DNA from: Lysinibacillus sp. OF-1 | GTDB lineage: Bacteria > Bacillota > Bacilli > Bacillales_A > Planococcaceae | Assembly: GCF_028356935.1 (NCBI RefSeq) | Contig: NZ_CP102798.1 | Coordinates: 930,001 to 994,000 of the forward strand | Direction: 5' to 3' | Length of the DNA: 64,000 nucleotides | In this document: one piece after another, positions 17,353-25,732 of the stretch | Layout of the letters: the number at the start of each line of letters is the position of its first letter | Position numbering within the stretch: position 1 is the first letter of the stretch | Made by a program: the position numbers and the translations under genes | The notes under the pieces: generated by a model | What the model was told of the DNA's origin: nothing | Seen by the model: only the letters and a program-made list of their open reading frames with translations | The model's database searches: none

Positions 17353-18270
17353 ATGTCAAACGGTCGTACACTGGCGGCTACTAGAAATACTGGCCCAGAA
17401 ACAACATCTGTTGTAAAAGATTTCTTAGCACTAATAAAAATTGGCATCGTTAACTCGAATCTTGTCACAACGTTTACAGGGATGTGGCTGGCTTTTCAGT
17501 TTACTAGTAGACATTTCTTGCAAGAGCTTGATGTTATATTCTACACCATGCTGGGTGCGGCATTAATCATTGGTGGCTCAGGTGCAATGAATAACTTCAT
17601 TGATCAGGATATTGATCCTATCATGAAAAGAACAAAAGCAAGACCGACAGTGACTGGCAGATTCAAGCCGAATTTTGTATTGACCATTGCCCTCTCATTT
17701 TTAATTGTAGGTGAAATTTTGTTATTTGCGGCATCGTTTGCAGCCGGCATGTGGGGACTAGCAGGAATATTTGCTTATGTCGTTCTGTATTCAATGTGGT
17801 CAAAGAGGAAGCATGTTAGTAACACGGTTGTAGGAAGTATTTCAGGGGCTATACCTCCAGTTATTGGATTTGCAGCGGTTGAACCTGCTTTAGGTCTAGG
17901 AGCACTTGCCTTATTTCTTATTATGTTTGCATGGCAGCCACCACATTTCTATGCGCTTGCTATGAAACGTACGGAGGAATATCGTGCAGCTAAAATACCA
18001 ATGCTACCTGTAGTAAAGGGATTTAAACGTACAAAGTACTCAATGTTATTCTGGATTCTTTTATTATTACCGTTACCTTTCCTTTTACCAGAGCTTGGAA
18101 TTGGCTTTTTAACTCTTGCCACTGCATTGAATTTGGGTTGGTTAATACTAGCTCTGAAAGGCTTTACAACAAAAGATGATATGAAGTGGGCAAATAAAAT
18201 GTTTATTTATTCGTTGAATCATATGACCATACTATTTGTAGCCATCATAATATTTGCGCTGTTTAGCTAA
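17353..18270 (+). CDS. ctaB: Protoheme IX farnesyltransferase (heme O synthase) CtaB
   Basis: A 305-residue UbiA-family polytopic membrane prenyltransferase, the same length as the B. subtilis enzyme. The prenyl-diphosphate binding motif is NNFIDQDIDPIMKRTKARP (about residues 83-101), with a second polar loop YALAMKRTEEYRAAKIPMLP. It attaches a farnesyl chain to heme B to give heme O, the substrate of CtaA. ATG at 17353 follows AAAGGAGAGG; an upstream in-frame TTG at 17311 has no comparable site. It begins the cta operon. Confidence 0.96.
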   Translation: MSNGRTLAATRNTGPETTSVVKDFLALIKIGIVNSNLVTTFTGMWLAFQFTSRHFLQELDVIFYTMLGAALIIGGSGAMNNFIDQDIDPIMKRTKARPTVTGRFKPNFVLTIALSFLIVGEILLFAASFAAGMWGLAGIFAYVVLYSMWSKRKHVSNTVVGSISGAIPPVIGFAAVEPALGLGALALFLIMFAWQPPHFYALAMKRTEEYRAAKIPMLPVVKGFKRTKYSMLFWILLLLPLPFLLPELGIGFLTLATALNLGWLILALKGFTTKDDMKWANKMFIYSLNHMTILFVAIIIFALFS

Positions 18271-18276
18271 AGTTAG

Positions 18277-18302
18277 GAATTCTTTCTTTTTTTTAAGAAT
18301 TC
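18277..18302 (+). promoter_or_regulatory. Inverted repeat between ctaB and ctaC
   Basis: A perfect 8-bp inverted repeat GAATTCTT-N10-AAGAATTC with a T-rich loop. It could be a weak terminator or attenuating hairpin that sets relative levels of ctaB and ctaCDEF. Function is inferred only. Confidence 0.4.
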
Positions 18303-18369
18303 ATATAGACAGAACTAATGTCCTAGGAACACATGAAAATACAACAAAGAAAGAGGGGTTTAATTAAGC

Positions 18370-19458
18370 ATGATGAAAGGGCTTAAAAAATGGCGTCTTT
18401 TTTCACTTCTAGCAGTGATGATGGTTTTCCTTTCAGGTTGTGGTGAAGATTATCTTTCTACACTAAAACCATCTGGAGAAGTAGGTAAACAACAATTAAA
18501 TTTATTACTGTTAACTACTATAATTATGACGCTAGTAGTAGTAATCGTATCCGTTATTTATTTACTTGCATTCCTAAAATACCGTCGTTCACGCGTTGGT
18601 GAAAATGTTATCCCTAAGCAAGTAGAGGGTAGTCACACATTAGAAGTGATTTGGACAGTTATACCGATTATTTTATTATTAATTATCGCTGTACCAGTTG
18701 TTACAACTACTTATAAATTTGCAGATGTTGCTGCAATGGATGAGGTAGATGAAGAAGGGAATAAAACTGCCCTAACGATCAATGTAACAGCAAAATTATA
18801 CTGGTGGGAATTCGAATACCCTAACCAAGGTATCGTAACGGCTCAAGAGCTAGTAGTACCAACAGGTGAAAAGGTTTACTTTAATTTAAAAGCTGCCGAT
18901 GTTAAGCACTCATTCTGGATTCCTGCTGTAGGCGGTAAAATGGATACAAACGTAGAAAACTTAAACAAATTCTACTTAGTATTTGATAAAGAATCTAAAG
19001 ATCTTAAAGATGGCGTATTTTATGGAAAATGTGCTGAATTATGTGGACCTTCACATGCATTAATGGACTTTAAAGTAAAAGCATTAAGCCCAGATGCATT
19101 TGACGCATGGGTTGATGCAATGAAAGCAACAGAAGGACAAATTGCTGACAAAGCTTCAACAGATCTTGGTGAAGCAACTTTTGCTAACAGCTGCTTAGGC
19201 TGTCACGCTATCTCAGGTTCAGGAGCAGGCGGTACACCAGGTCCAAACTTAACTACGTTTGGTGACCGTAACCGTGTTGCTGGTTTCTTAGAACACAATG
19301 AAGAAAACTTAAAAGCTTGGATTAAAAACCCAGAAGAATTTAAACCAGGTAACTTAATGATGAACGCTGAAGGCACTGCGCCTATTTACGGTGATTTATC
19401 TGATGAAGAAATTGAAGCTCTTGCAACTTATATCATGAGCTTATCAGTTGAAAAATAA
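18370..19458 (+). CDS. ctaC: Cytochrome c oxidase subunit II with fused cytochrome c (caa3 type)
   Basis: A 362-residue lipoprotein subunit. The signal ends in the lipobox FLSGC. Two TM helices (about 42-65 and 88-110) precede the CuA domain, with the binding loop YGKCAELCGPSHALM (about 220-234). A C-terminal cytochrome c domain begins near residue 260 with the heme site CLGCH (about 275-279) and a likely Met ligand in NLMMNAEG. It therefore accepts electrons through its own heme c, CuA, then heme a. ATG lies after a GAGGGGT site at a rather long distance of about 12 bp. Confidence 0.97.
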   Translation: MMKGLKKWRLFSLLAVMMVFLSGCGEDYLSTLKPSGEVGKQQLNLLLLTTIIMTLVVVIVSVIYLLAFLKYRRSRVGENVIPKQVEGSHTLEVIWTVIPIILLLIIAVPVVTTTYKFADVAAMDEVDEEGNKTALTINVTAKLYWWEFEYPNQGIVTAQELVVPTGEKVYFNLKAADVKHSFWIPAVGGKMDTNVENLNKFYLVFDKESKDLKDGVFYGKCAELCGPSHALMDFKVKALSPDAFDAWVDAMKATEGQIADKASTDLGEATFANSCLGCHAISGSGAGGTPGPNLTTFGDRNRVAGFLEHNEENLKAWIKNPEEFKPGNLMMNAEGTAPIYGDLSDEEIEALATYIMSLSVEK

Positions 19459-19498
19459 ATTTCGTTCTATGTAACAAATTTTGAGGGAGGTAAAAGTT

Positions 19499-21382
19499 GT
19501 GAGCTCATACACACAGAAAAAGGGCTTTGGAGCAACTGTCTGGGATTACATTACTACTGTTGACCATAAAAAGTTAGCAGTCATGTATTTATTAGCCGGC
19601 ACATTGTTCTTCGCTATCGCTGGTTTTGAAGCGTTATTAATGCGTATTCAGTTAATGAAACCAAATAACGATTTCGTGTCAGCTGGTTTTTTCAATGAAT
19701 TATTAACAATGCACGGAACAACAATGTTATTCCTAGCTGCTACTCCATTACTATTCGCATTTATGAACATGCTTGTACCATTACAAATTGGTGCGCGTGA
19801 CGTTGCATTCCCGTTCCTTAACTCTTTAGGGTTCTGGTTATTCTTCCTAGGTGCTGTATTCCTTCACCTGTCATTCTTTATGGGTGGCGCTCCTGATGCG
19901 GGCTGGACTTCTTATGCATCATTATCTTTATATTCTCCAGGACATGGTATTGACTTCTATGTTCTTGGTTTACAAATTTCAGGGGCAGGTACATTAATTT
20001 CAGGTCTTAACTTCATCGTTACGATCATTACAATGCGTGCTCCTGGTATGACATTCATGCGTATGCCATTATTCACATGGACAGCTCTTGTATCAAGTGC
20101 ATTAATTTTATTCGCATTCCCTCCATTAACAATTGGTTTATTAATGATGTTATTCGACCGTATGTTCGGTGGTAACTTCTTTGACCATACAATGGGTGGT
20201 AACACAGTAATTTGGGAGCACTTATTCTGGATCTTCGGACACCCAGAGGTTTATATCTTAGTATTACCGGCGTTCGGTTTATTCTCTGAGATTATTCCAG
20301 CGTTCTCTCGTAAACGTTTATTCGGATACTCTTCAATGGTATTCGCAACAATTTTAATTGGTTTCCTAGGGTTCATGGTTTGGGCTCACCATATGTTTAC
20401 AGTTGGTCTTGGGCCAACAGCAAACGCAATCTTCGCTGTTGCAACAATGGCAATCGCGGTTCCAACAGGTATGAAAGTATTCAACTGGATCTTAACTATT
20501 TGGGGCGGATCTATTAAAGTTACAACACCAATGCTTTATGCACTTGGTTTCATCCCGTCATTCGTTGCGGGTGGTGTTACAGGGGTAATGCAAGCATCTG
20601 CACCTCTTGACTATCAATTACACGATTCTTACTTTATCGTTGCTCACTTCCACTACGTAATCGTTGGTGGTATCGTTACAGCATTATTTGGTTCAGCGCA
20701 CTTCTACTGGCCAATTTTCTTCAACCGTATGTTAAACGAAACGCTTGGTAAAATTACTTTCTGGGTATTCTTTATTGGATTCCATTTAACGTTCTTCGTT
20801 CAACACTTCTTAGGTTTAATGGGTATGCCACGTCGTGTATTCACTTACATGGAAGGTCAAGGTTGGGATCAGTTCAACTATATCTCTACAATCGGTGCAT
20901 TAATGATGGGTGTAGGGGTTATCTTAATGGTAATCAACTGTTTAATGTCTATTAAAGGCAAGCCAGCAGGTCGCGACCCATGGGGCGATGGACGTACTTT
21001 AGAATGGTCAATTCCACAACCAATTCCATTCTACAACTTCCGTCAAACGCCACTTGTACGTGGTTTAGATCCATGGTGGATTGAAAAACAAGAAGGTAAT
21101 AAAGAAGTGACATTTGCTGAGCCAATCGGTGATATTCATATGCCAAATAACTCAGCGATTCCATTCGTTATTTCATTAGGTATGTTTATTGCAGCATTCG
21201 GTGCACTTTACAATCCAGATGCAGATAAACCATGGTCTATCTATGTATTAATCATTGGTTTAGCTATTACATTTGGGGCGATGATTGTTCGTTCAGTTAA
21301 AGACGATCATGGTTTCCACTTACACAAAGAAGAAATTCTTGAAATTGAAGAACATCTTTACGGCAAAGGAGGAAATAAATAA
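19499..21382 (+). CDS. ctaD: Cytochrome c oxidase subunit I
   Basis: A 627-residue heme-copper oxidase core subunit. Heme a, heme a3 and CuB ligands are visible: LTMHGTTM, HPEVY (CuB His with the cross-linked Tyr), VWAHHMFTVG and HFHYVIVGG. About fourteen TM helices are expected. GTG at 19499 is chosen because GGGAGGT lies 8 bp upstream; a TTG at 19481 falls before the ribosome binding site. It pumps protons while reducing oxygen at the membrane. The stop overlaps the ctaE start by one base. Confidence 0.97.
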   Translation: MSSYTQKKGFGATVWDYITTVDHKKLAVMYLLAGTLFFAIAGFEALLMRIQLMKPNNDFVSAGFFNELLTMHGTTMLFLAATPLLFAFMNMLVPLQIGARDVAFPFLNSLGFWLFFLGAVFLHLSFFMGGAPDAGWTSYASLSLYSPGHGIDFYVLGLQISGAGTLISGLNFIVTIITMRAPGMTFMRMPLFTWTALVSSALILFAFPPLTIGLLMMLFDRMFGGNFFDHTMGGNTVIWEHLFWIFGHPEVYILVLPAFGLFSEIIPAFSRKRLFGYSSMVFATILIGFLGFMVWAHHMFTVGLGPTANAIFAVATMAIAVPTGMKVFNWILTIWGGSIKVTTPMLYALGFIPSFVAGGVTGVMQASAPLDYQLHDSYFIVAHFHYVIVGGIVTALFGSAHFYWPIFFNRMLNETLGKITFWVFFIGFHLTFFVQHFLGLMGMPRRVFTYMEGQGWDQFNYISTIGALMMGVGVILMVINCLMSIKGKPAGRDPWGDGRTLEWSIPQPIPFYNFRQTPLVRGLDPWWIEKQEGNKEVTFAEPIGDIHMPNNSAIPFVISLGMFIAAFGALYNPDADKPWSIYVLIIGLAITFGAMIVRSVKDDHGFHLHKEEILEIEEHLYGKGGNK

Positions 21383-22008
21383 TGGATTTCAATACTAAAT
21401 TTACTCCTCATACTTGGCCAGATCATCCTGAACAAGCTACGATGGAAGGTAAAAATAAAGTCGTTGGTTTCTGGATTTTCCTTGCCTGTGAAGTTGTACT
21501 TTTCGCAAGTTTATTCGCTACTTATTTAGCGCTTAAGAACAAAGGGCCAGCTGGCATGGAGTTCACAACTCAAGGTTTATTTGAATTACCATTAGCATTT
21601 GCTATGACGATGTTATTATTAACATCATCACTAACTTCTGTTTATGCAATTTACCATATGCGTAACTTTAACTTTAAAGGGATGCAAACTTGGTTAGCCA
21701 TTACTTTAGCTTTAGGTCTTGGATTCTTAGCACTTGAAATCTATGAATTCCAACACTATGTGCACCTTGGTTTTACATTTAACCAATCTGCATTCGCAAC
21801 TGCGTTCTATTCTTTAGTTGGTACACACGGTTTCCACGTAACTTTAGGACTTGTATGGATTGCAACTTTAATGATCCGTAATGCGAAACGTGGTTTAAAC
21901 TTGTACAATGCACCTAAATTTTTCGTAGCTGCTTTATATTGGCACTTTATTGACGTTGTTTGGGTATTTATCTTTACAGTAGTTTACTTGATGGGAGTGA
22001 TCGGATAA
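21382..22008 (+). CDS. ctaE: Cytochrome c oxidase subunit III
   Basis: A 208-residue five-TM subunit III of the caa3 oxidase. Typical features are WIFLACEVVLFASLFATYLAL, LVGTHGFHVTLGLVWI and the C-terminal YWHFIDVVWVFIFTVVYL. The start ATG shares one base with the ctaD stop (TAATG), and the same overlap follows with ctaF, so translation is coupled through the three genes. Subunit III stabilises the catalytic core. Confidence 0.96.
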   Translation: MDFNTKFTPHTWPDHPEQATMEGKNKVVGFWIFLACEVVLFASLFATYLALKNKGPAGMEFTTQGLFELPLAFAMTMLLLTSSLTSVYAIYHMRNFNFKGMQTWLAITLALGLGFLALEIYEFQHYVHLGFTFNQSAFATAFYSLVGTHGFHVTLGLVWIATLMIRNAKRGLNLYNAPKFFVAALYWHFIDVVWVFIFTVVYLMGVIG

Positions 22009-22352
22009 TGTCTTCACACGATACACCTATAGTTGCTAAGTCACAGGCACAGTATGAGTATGATCGTCATCATAATGCCGTTCATATGCGTAAACAAGTA
22101 ATCAACTTTGCGATCATGATTTTCTTTACGTTTATCGCATTCGCAGTAGTTGCAGCTGATTTTTCTAAATACTTAATCATGCCATTCGTATTATTATTGG
22201 CTGGTGTTCAAGTTGTACTTCAGCTTTATTCTTTCATGCACTTAGAGGACAAAAAAACACACTTTGGTGGTGTTATTGGCTTCTTCATGTGGATGGGGAT
22301 GTTAATCGCATTTACATTCTTCTTAGCATTTTTAACAATCATTTGGTGGTAA
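22008..22352 (+). CDS. ctaF: Cytochrome c oxidase subunit IV
   Basis: A 114-residue small subunit with three TM helices, of the bacterial CtaF/COX4 (CyoD-like) family. It opens with a hydrophilic stretch and carries LQLYSFMHLEDK in the middle, which is typical. ATG at 22008 overlaps the ctaE stop by one base. It is the last gene of ctaBCDEF and is followed by a strong terminator. Confidence 0.93.
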   Translation: MSSHDTPIVAKSQAQYEYDRHHNAVHMRKQVINFAIMIFFTFIAFAVVAADFSKYLIMPFVLLLAGVQVVLQLYSFMHLEDKKTHFGGVIGFFMWMGMLIAFTFFLAFLTIIWW

Positions 22353-22357
22353 TCACC

Positions 22358-22398
22358 AAAAGAGCACGTTCGTTAATTGTACGAACGTGCTTTTTCTT
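22358..22398 (+). terminator. Rho-independent terminator of the cta operon
   Basis: Stem AGCACGTTCGT with ACGAACGTGCT, loop TAATTGT, with flanking A and T runs, between ctaF and ctaG. Confidence 0.9.
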
Positions 22399-22471
22399 AT
22401 GTTTTAAAGTTGTGAAGGTTTCAAAAAGAGACAAACACTGTTAAACTTAACATTTGTTCACCTTTCGTTCA

Positions 22472-22500
22472 TTGCAGTATAGCTGTAAGCGTTTTATAAT
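22472..22500 (+). promoter_or_regulatory. ctaG promoter overlapped by a cre-like site
   Basis: TTGCAG (22472-22477), 17-bp spacer, TATAAT (22495-22500). TGTAAGCGTTTTAT (22484-22497) fits the CcpA catabolite-response consensus in its first ten or so positions but not its last two, and runs into the -10 element. This suggests glucose repression of ctaG; inference only. Confidence 0.55.
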
Positions 22501-22533
22501 AGGAGTACTGAAGTTTAAAGGAGTGCGTTCTAT

Positions 22534-23457
22534 ATGCCACTTAGTATATTTGGTTTCCAAGCATTGTGGAGTCCCTATTTAATAGGAGTTCTTGTTTTTA
22601 TAACGATTATCTATTTTTTAGTCACAGTAAAGTGGCGTAATGATTTTAAAGTAAGTGAACCTCTGAAAAAGGGAGAAGCCATTTATTTCGTGTTAGCCAT
22701 GATTACTATTTATATCATTAAAGGTTCTCCAGTTGATTTAATGGCTCACATTATGTTTACCATGCATATGGTTCAAATGGCGATCTTATTATTGCTTGTT
22801 CCGATTTTCTTAATTAAAGGAATCCCTTGGTGGGTTTGGAAAGTTGCGATTGAAGCACCGGTTGTTAGAACGTTGTTTAAAGTACTGACATTACCAGTTG
22901 TTGCAGTCTTTGTGTTTATTGGTCTATTTTCCTTCTATCATTTGCCTTCAGTATTAGATTACATTAAATTAAATGAAACATTACATGGTACCTATACATT
23001 TGTATTATTTCTTTCAGCTATTTTTATGTACTGGCCTTTAATTCAAAATATGCCTAATAGTGCTAAAATGAAGCCTTTGCATAAATTAGCCTATATTATT
23101 GCAAATGCTGTGTTAATTACACCTGCTTGTGGATTAATCATTTTTGCTCCTAATGCAATGTATGAGACATATACAAATGGTGATGCCTGGTTAAAAGCAA
23201 TGGAGCTGTGTGTACCAGCCTCTACATTATCAGGCTTATCATTATCAGGACCAGAGCTGTTTACAGACATGAAACCTGTTGCAGACCAGCAATTAGGTGG
23301 CGTATTAATGAAAATCTTACAAGAGCTTATTTTTGGTGTATTAATTGGGACAATCTTTACGAGATGGTATCGTTCTGAACAAAAAGATCCAGATAAAATT
23401 ACGGCTGATGCATTAGCTGCACACCAAAAAAAATGGGAAAGTCAACAGCAACATTAA
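22534..23457 (+). CDS. ctaG: Cytochrome c oxidase assembly factor CtaG
   Basis: A 307-residue polytopic membrane protein of the caa3-type CtaG family (not related to mitochondrial Cox11-type CtaG). About seven TM helices are seen, with conserved AHIMFTMHMVQM and TPACGLIIFAPNAMYETY segments, and a hydrophilic tail. It is needed for assembly of active caa3 oxidase, probably at the CuA or CuB centre. ATG follows AAAGGAGTG. It has its own promoter and continues into the DUF420 gene 40 bp downstream. Confidence 0.95.
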   Translation: MPLSIFGFQALWSPYLIGVLVFITIIYFLVTVKWRNDFKVSEPLKKGEAIYFVLAMITIYIIKGSPVDLMAHIMFTMHMVQMAILLLLVPIFLIKGIPWWVWKVAIEAPVVRTLFKVLTLPVVAVFVFIGLFSFYHLPSVLDYIKLNETLHGTYTFVLFLSAIFMYWPLIQNMPNSAKMKPLHKLAYIIANAVLITPACGLIIFAPNAMYETYTNGDAWLKAMELCVPASTLSGLSLSGPELFTDMKPVADQQLGGVLMKILQELIFGVLIGTIFTRWYRSEQKDPDKITADALAAHQKKWESQQQH

Positions 23458-23497
23458 TTGTAATATAGAAATTTACTTTGTATAAGGGGTTTTGACA

Positions 23498-23959
23498 ATG
23501 GAATTGCAAATTTTGCCTACTATTAGTACATCGTTTATCGTCATTAGTGCTGTACTAGTAGCGATAGGATGGGGCTTAATTATAAAAAGAAATGTAGAGG
23601 GGCATAAGAAAGTAATGCTTGCTGCAGGTGTTGCGGCACTTATATTCTTTATTATCTATGCATCCCGTACAATCTTTATTGGAAATACGGCTTTTGGCGG
23701 TGGAGAACATTTAAAACCATATTATACGTTCTTTTTGATTTTCCATATTATTTTGGCGACATCTGGAGCCGTGTTTGGTATCGTTAGCATTATTTCGGGT
23801 TTGAAAACAAATATTAAGTTACACAGACGTATTGGACCAATCACAAGTATTATTTGGTTCTTTGTTGCCATCACTGGTGTACTTGTTTATTTATTGCTAT
23901 ATATTTTATTTGAACCAGGTGAAACAACATCCGTTATTAAAGCCATTTTAGGGTTTTAA
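23498..23959 (+). CDS. DUF420 family membrane protein (YozB-like)
   Basis: A 153-residue protein with four TM segments and conserved His residues (GHKKVMLAAG, YYTFFLIFHIILA, KLHRRIGPIT), typical of DUF420, a family usually found beside cytochrome oxidase genes. A role in oxidase assembly or electron transfer is suspected from context only. ATG at 23498 follows AAGGGGT by about 9 bp; a TTG at 23492 is less well spaced. It is cotranscribed with ctaG and ends at a bidirectional terminator. Confidence 0.8.
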   Translation: MELQILPTISTSFIVISAVLVAIGWGLIIKRNVEGHKKVMLAAGVAALIFFIIYASRTIFIGNTAFGGGEHLKPYYTFFLIFHIILATSGAVFGIVSIISGLKTNIKLHRRIGPITSIIWFFVAITGVLVYLLLYILFEPGETTSVIKAILGF

Positions 23960-24003
23960 AAAAAATCTCCCTCTTTATTATTGTAAAGGTGGGAGATTTT
24001 TTG
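23959..24003. terminator. Bidirectional terminator
   Basis: AAAAAATCTCCC pairs with GGGAGATTTTTT around an AT-rich loop that itself can pair partly. It lies between the convergent DUF420 and AI-2E permease genes. Confidence 0.8.
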
Positions 24004-25036
24004 TAGTTGGTTGAAATATAGAAAGTATCACTACAACAAGTAAAGGGCCTATTAATATCCCAAGAAAACCAAATATTTTAAAGCCGATAAACATGGCAAT
24101 GAAGGTATTTAAGGAGGAAAGGCCAATTTTATCACCAATAATTTTTGGTTCAATCATTCTGCGGACTAGAAATTGCCCCACATTTAGTAACGTTAGAACG
24201 ACAGCATATATATAGTCGCCTGCAAATACTTGATAAATGGCCCATGGGACTAAAAGGATAAATGAATCGAGAAAAGGGATAAAATCTAATACAACGAGTG
24301 ATAAAGCTAACAGTATGGGAAATGGCGTTTTTAAATAATAAAATGCTGCGAAGGATATCGCAAAGATACTAGCACCAACAAGCAATTGTGCTTTTAAAAA
24401 GCCGAATAAGGCTAGTTTAACGCGCTGCCCAATAAAAATGATTTTTTGATGATAGTGAAAAGGAAAGGGCATTAATAATTTCCGATTAATGGCTGGCAAA
24501 TCTAAGAGCAACATATACAAGACAATCCAATAAACAAAAACATCAAATAAAAGGGAGGGGATATATGTTAGTAAAGTAGACAATACATTCACATTTGTTA
24601 AGGATATGGCGAATTTTTCTATAGAGGCTAAAGCATTTTCAATCATGAATTGAATTTGTAAAACGAGTTCTACAGGTAAATGATAGGTGTAGTTACTGAG
24701 CTTGGATTGCATTTGAATCCATAAGGCCGATAGTTGATTAAGGTACTCAGGAATATCGATGATAAAAGAAGAAAATTGTTTCCAGCTTATATAGAGTATA
24801 AGTGTACATAATAATAAAGAGATACTGAGAAAAAATAAAAAAAAGATGAAAACAACTATTTTACGTTTTTTTCGAAACCGTTTGCACATTCGAACAATAA
24901 TCGGTTCTAAAAGTAACGCGGTTAAGTAGGCAAGGAGGATTGGTAACGATATAGAAATGAACCAGAGAAGCAGAAGCCCAATCGCTATGACGATTATGGG
25001 ATGCCGAAAAAAAGGACGATTAAAAAAAGATAACAT
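23978..25036 (-). CDS. AI-2E family permease with a forespore-type promoter
   Basis: A 352-residue polytopic membrane protein of the AI-2E/UPF0118 family: an N-terminal TM pair, a long soluble central region (about 95-150), then clustered TM helices with the family segments VVLDFIPFLDSFI and RRMIEPKIIGDKIGLS. Members move autoinducer-2, ions or unknown solutes; YtvI, a sporulation membrane protein, belongs here. ATG at 25036 is preferred because AGGTGAG lies 5 bp upstream; a GTG at 25045 is part of that site. A sigma-G-like promoter stands 26 bp ahead, suggesting forespore expression. The substrate is unknown. Confidence 0.85.
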   Translation of the reverse strand: MLSFFNRPFFRHPIIVIAIGLLLLWFISISLPILLAYLTALLLEPIIVRMCKRFRKKRKIVVFIFFLFFLSISLLLCTLILYISWKQFSSFIIDIPEYLNQLSALWIQMQSKLSNYTYHLPVELVLQIQFMIENALASIEKFAISLTNVNVLSTLLTYIPSLLFDVFVYWIVLYMLLLDLPAINRKLLMPFPFHYHQKIIFIGQRVKLALFGFLKAQLLVGASIFAISFAAFYYLKTPFPILLALSLVVLDFIPFLDSFILLVPWAIYQVFAGDYIYAVVLTLLNVGQFLVRRMIEPKIIGDKIGLSSLNTFIAMFIGFKIFGFLGILIGPLLVVVILSIFQPTTKNLPPLQ

Positions 25037-25069
25037 TTTTCTCACCTACATCCATGTAATAGATATAGG

Positions 25070-25099
25070 TAGTATGAGGAGAAAAAATTTTTTTACTCA
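25070..25099 (-). promoter_or_regulatory. Sigma-G-like promoter of the AI-2E family permease
   Basis: On the minus strand TGAGTA (25094-25099), 17-bp spacer, CATACTA (25070-25076). The -10 equals the sigma-G consensus, and the -35 differs from TGAATA at one base. Expected start is about 25 nt before the ATG. Confidence 0.6.
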
Positions 25100-25104
25100 A
25101 AATA

Positions 25105-25132
25105 AAAAAAGACTGGACCACCAGTCTTTTCA
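25105..25132. terminator. Hairpin between the AI-2E permease and yugN-like genes
   Basis: AAAAAAAGACTGG paired with CCAGTCTTTTC around an ACCA loop. On the minus strand it closes the yugN-like transcript before the downstream sigma-G-like promoter. Confidence 0.7.
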
Positions 25133-25183
25133 TAAAATGAAGCTACTTACGCTATACTTGCTGTCACTTTAGTTTAATAAAGA

Positions 25184-25585
25184 TTAGCGTGCGTTAACAG
25201 GTTCGAAGTTATTTTTATTTGTTGGCTCAATTGAGAATTGATCTAATTCTAATTTAACCTTTTTTAAGATTTCTTCACATTTTGTTACAAGATGTGCTGG
25301 GTAAACTTCATCATCCCCATATTCAACACCATGTGGGTAATAGTATTTACCTAGGGCTGGTTTCATTAACGTAAGGATGGCATCGTGTGCACCTACATCA
25401 CCAGAAATGGCATATGCGAATACGCGTAGGTAATAGCGACCTTCACGAGTATCGAAACGTTTATCGAATGTCATACGTTCGTAATCCCAACCGCCATCAC
25501 ATTCTAAACCATGCTTTTTCATAATGCTGACAATTAGTTCTTGATCAGCTGTTAAATTTTCAAGGTTAGTATTTTCAAAATACAT
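25184..25585 (-). CDS. YugN-like family protein
   Basis: A 133-residue soluble protein resembling the YugN family: an N-terminal helix region, GGWDYERMTFDKRFDTREGRYYLR, then GDVGAHDAIL and YYYPHGVEYGDDEVYP. Function unknown. ATG at 25585 follows AAAGGAGGA by 6 bp; an in-frame ATG at 25669 is rejected for lack of a site. A sigma-A-like promoter lies about 50 bp upstream. It is divergent from ylbC. Confidence 0.8.
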   Translation of the reverse strand: MYFENTNLENLTADQELIVSIMKKHGLECDGGWDYERMTFDKRFDTREGRYYLRVFAYAISGDVGAHDAILTLMKPALGKYYYPHGVEYGDDEVYPAHLVTKCEEILKKVKLELDQFSIEPTNKNNFEPVNAR

Positions 25586-25631
25586 GTATAGTCCTCCTTT
25601 AGGTTCTCGTACAAAGTATACGCTCATTTTT

Positions 25632-25660
25632 ATAATAGAGCATATTCGACATTGTTGCAA
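25632..25660 (-). promoter_or_regulatory. Sigma-A-like promoter of the yugN-like gene
   Basis: On the minus strand TTGCAA (25655-25660), exact 17-bp spacer, TATTAT (25632-25637). Confidence 0.6.
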
Positions 25661-25668
25661 TGACAACA

Positions 25669-25698
25669 TTGTGTCAACCCAATTACAATTGATATAAT
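25669..25698 (+). promoter_or_regulatory. Sigma-A-like promoter of ylbC
   Basis: TTGTGT (25669-25674), 18-bp spacer, TATAAT (25693-25698), about 35 bp before the ATG. Confidence 0.55.
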
Positions 25699-25732
25699 AA
25701 CTTACAATAATGGTGATGAAAAGGAGTCCTGT

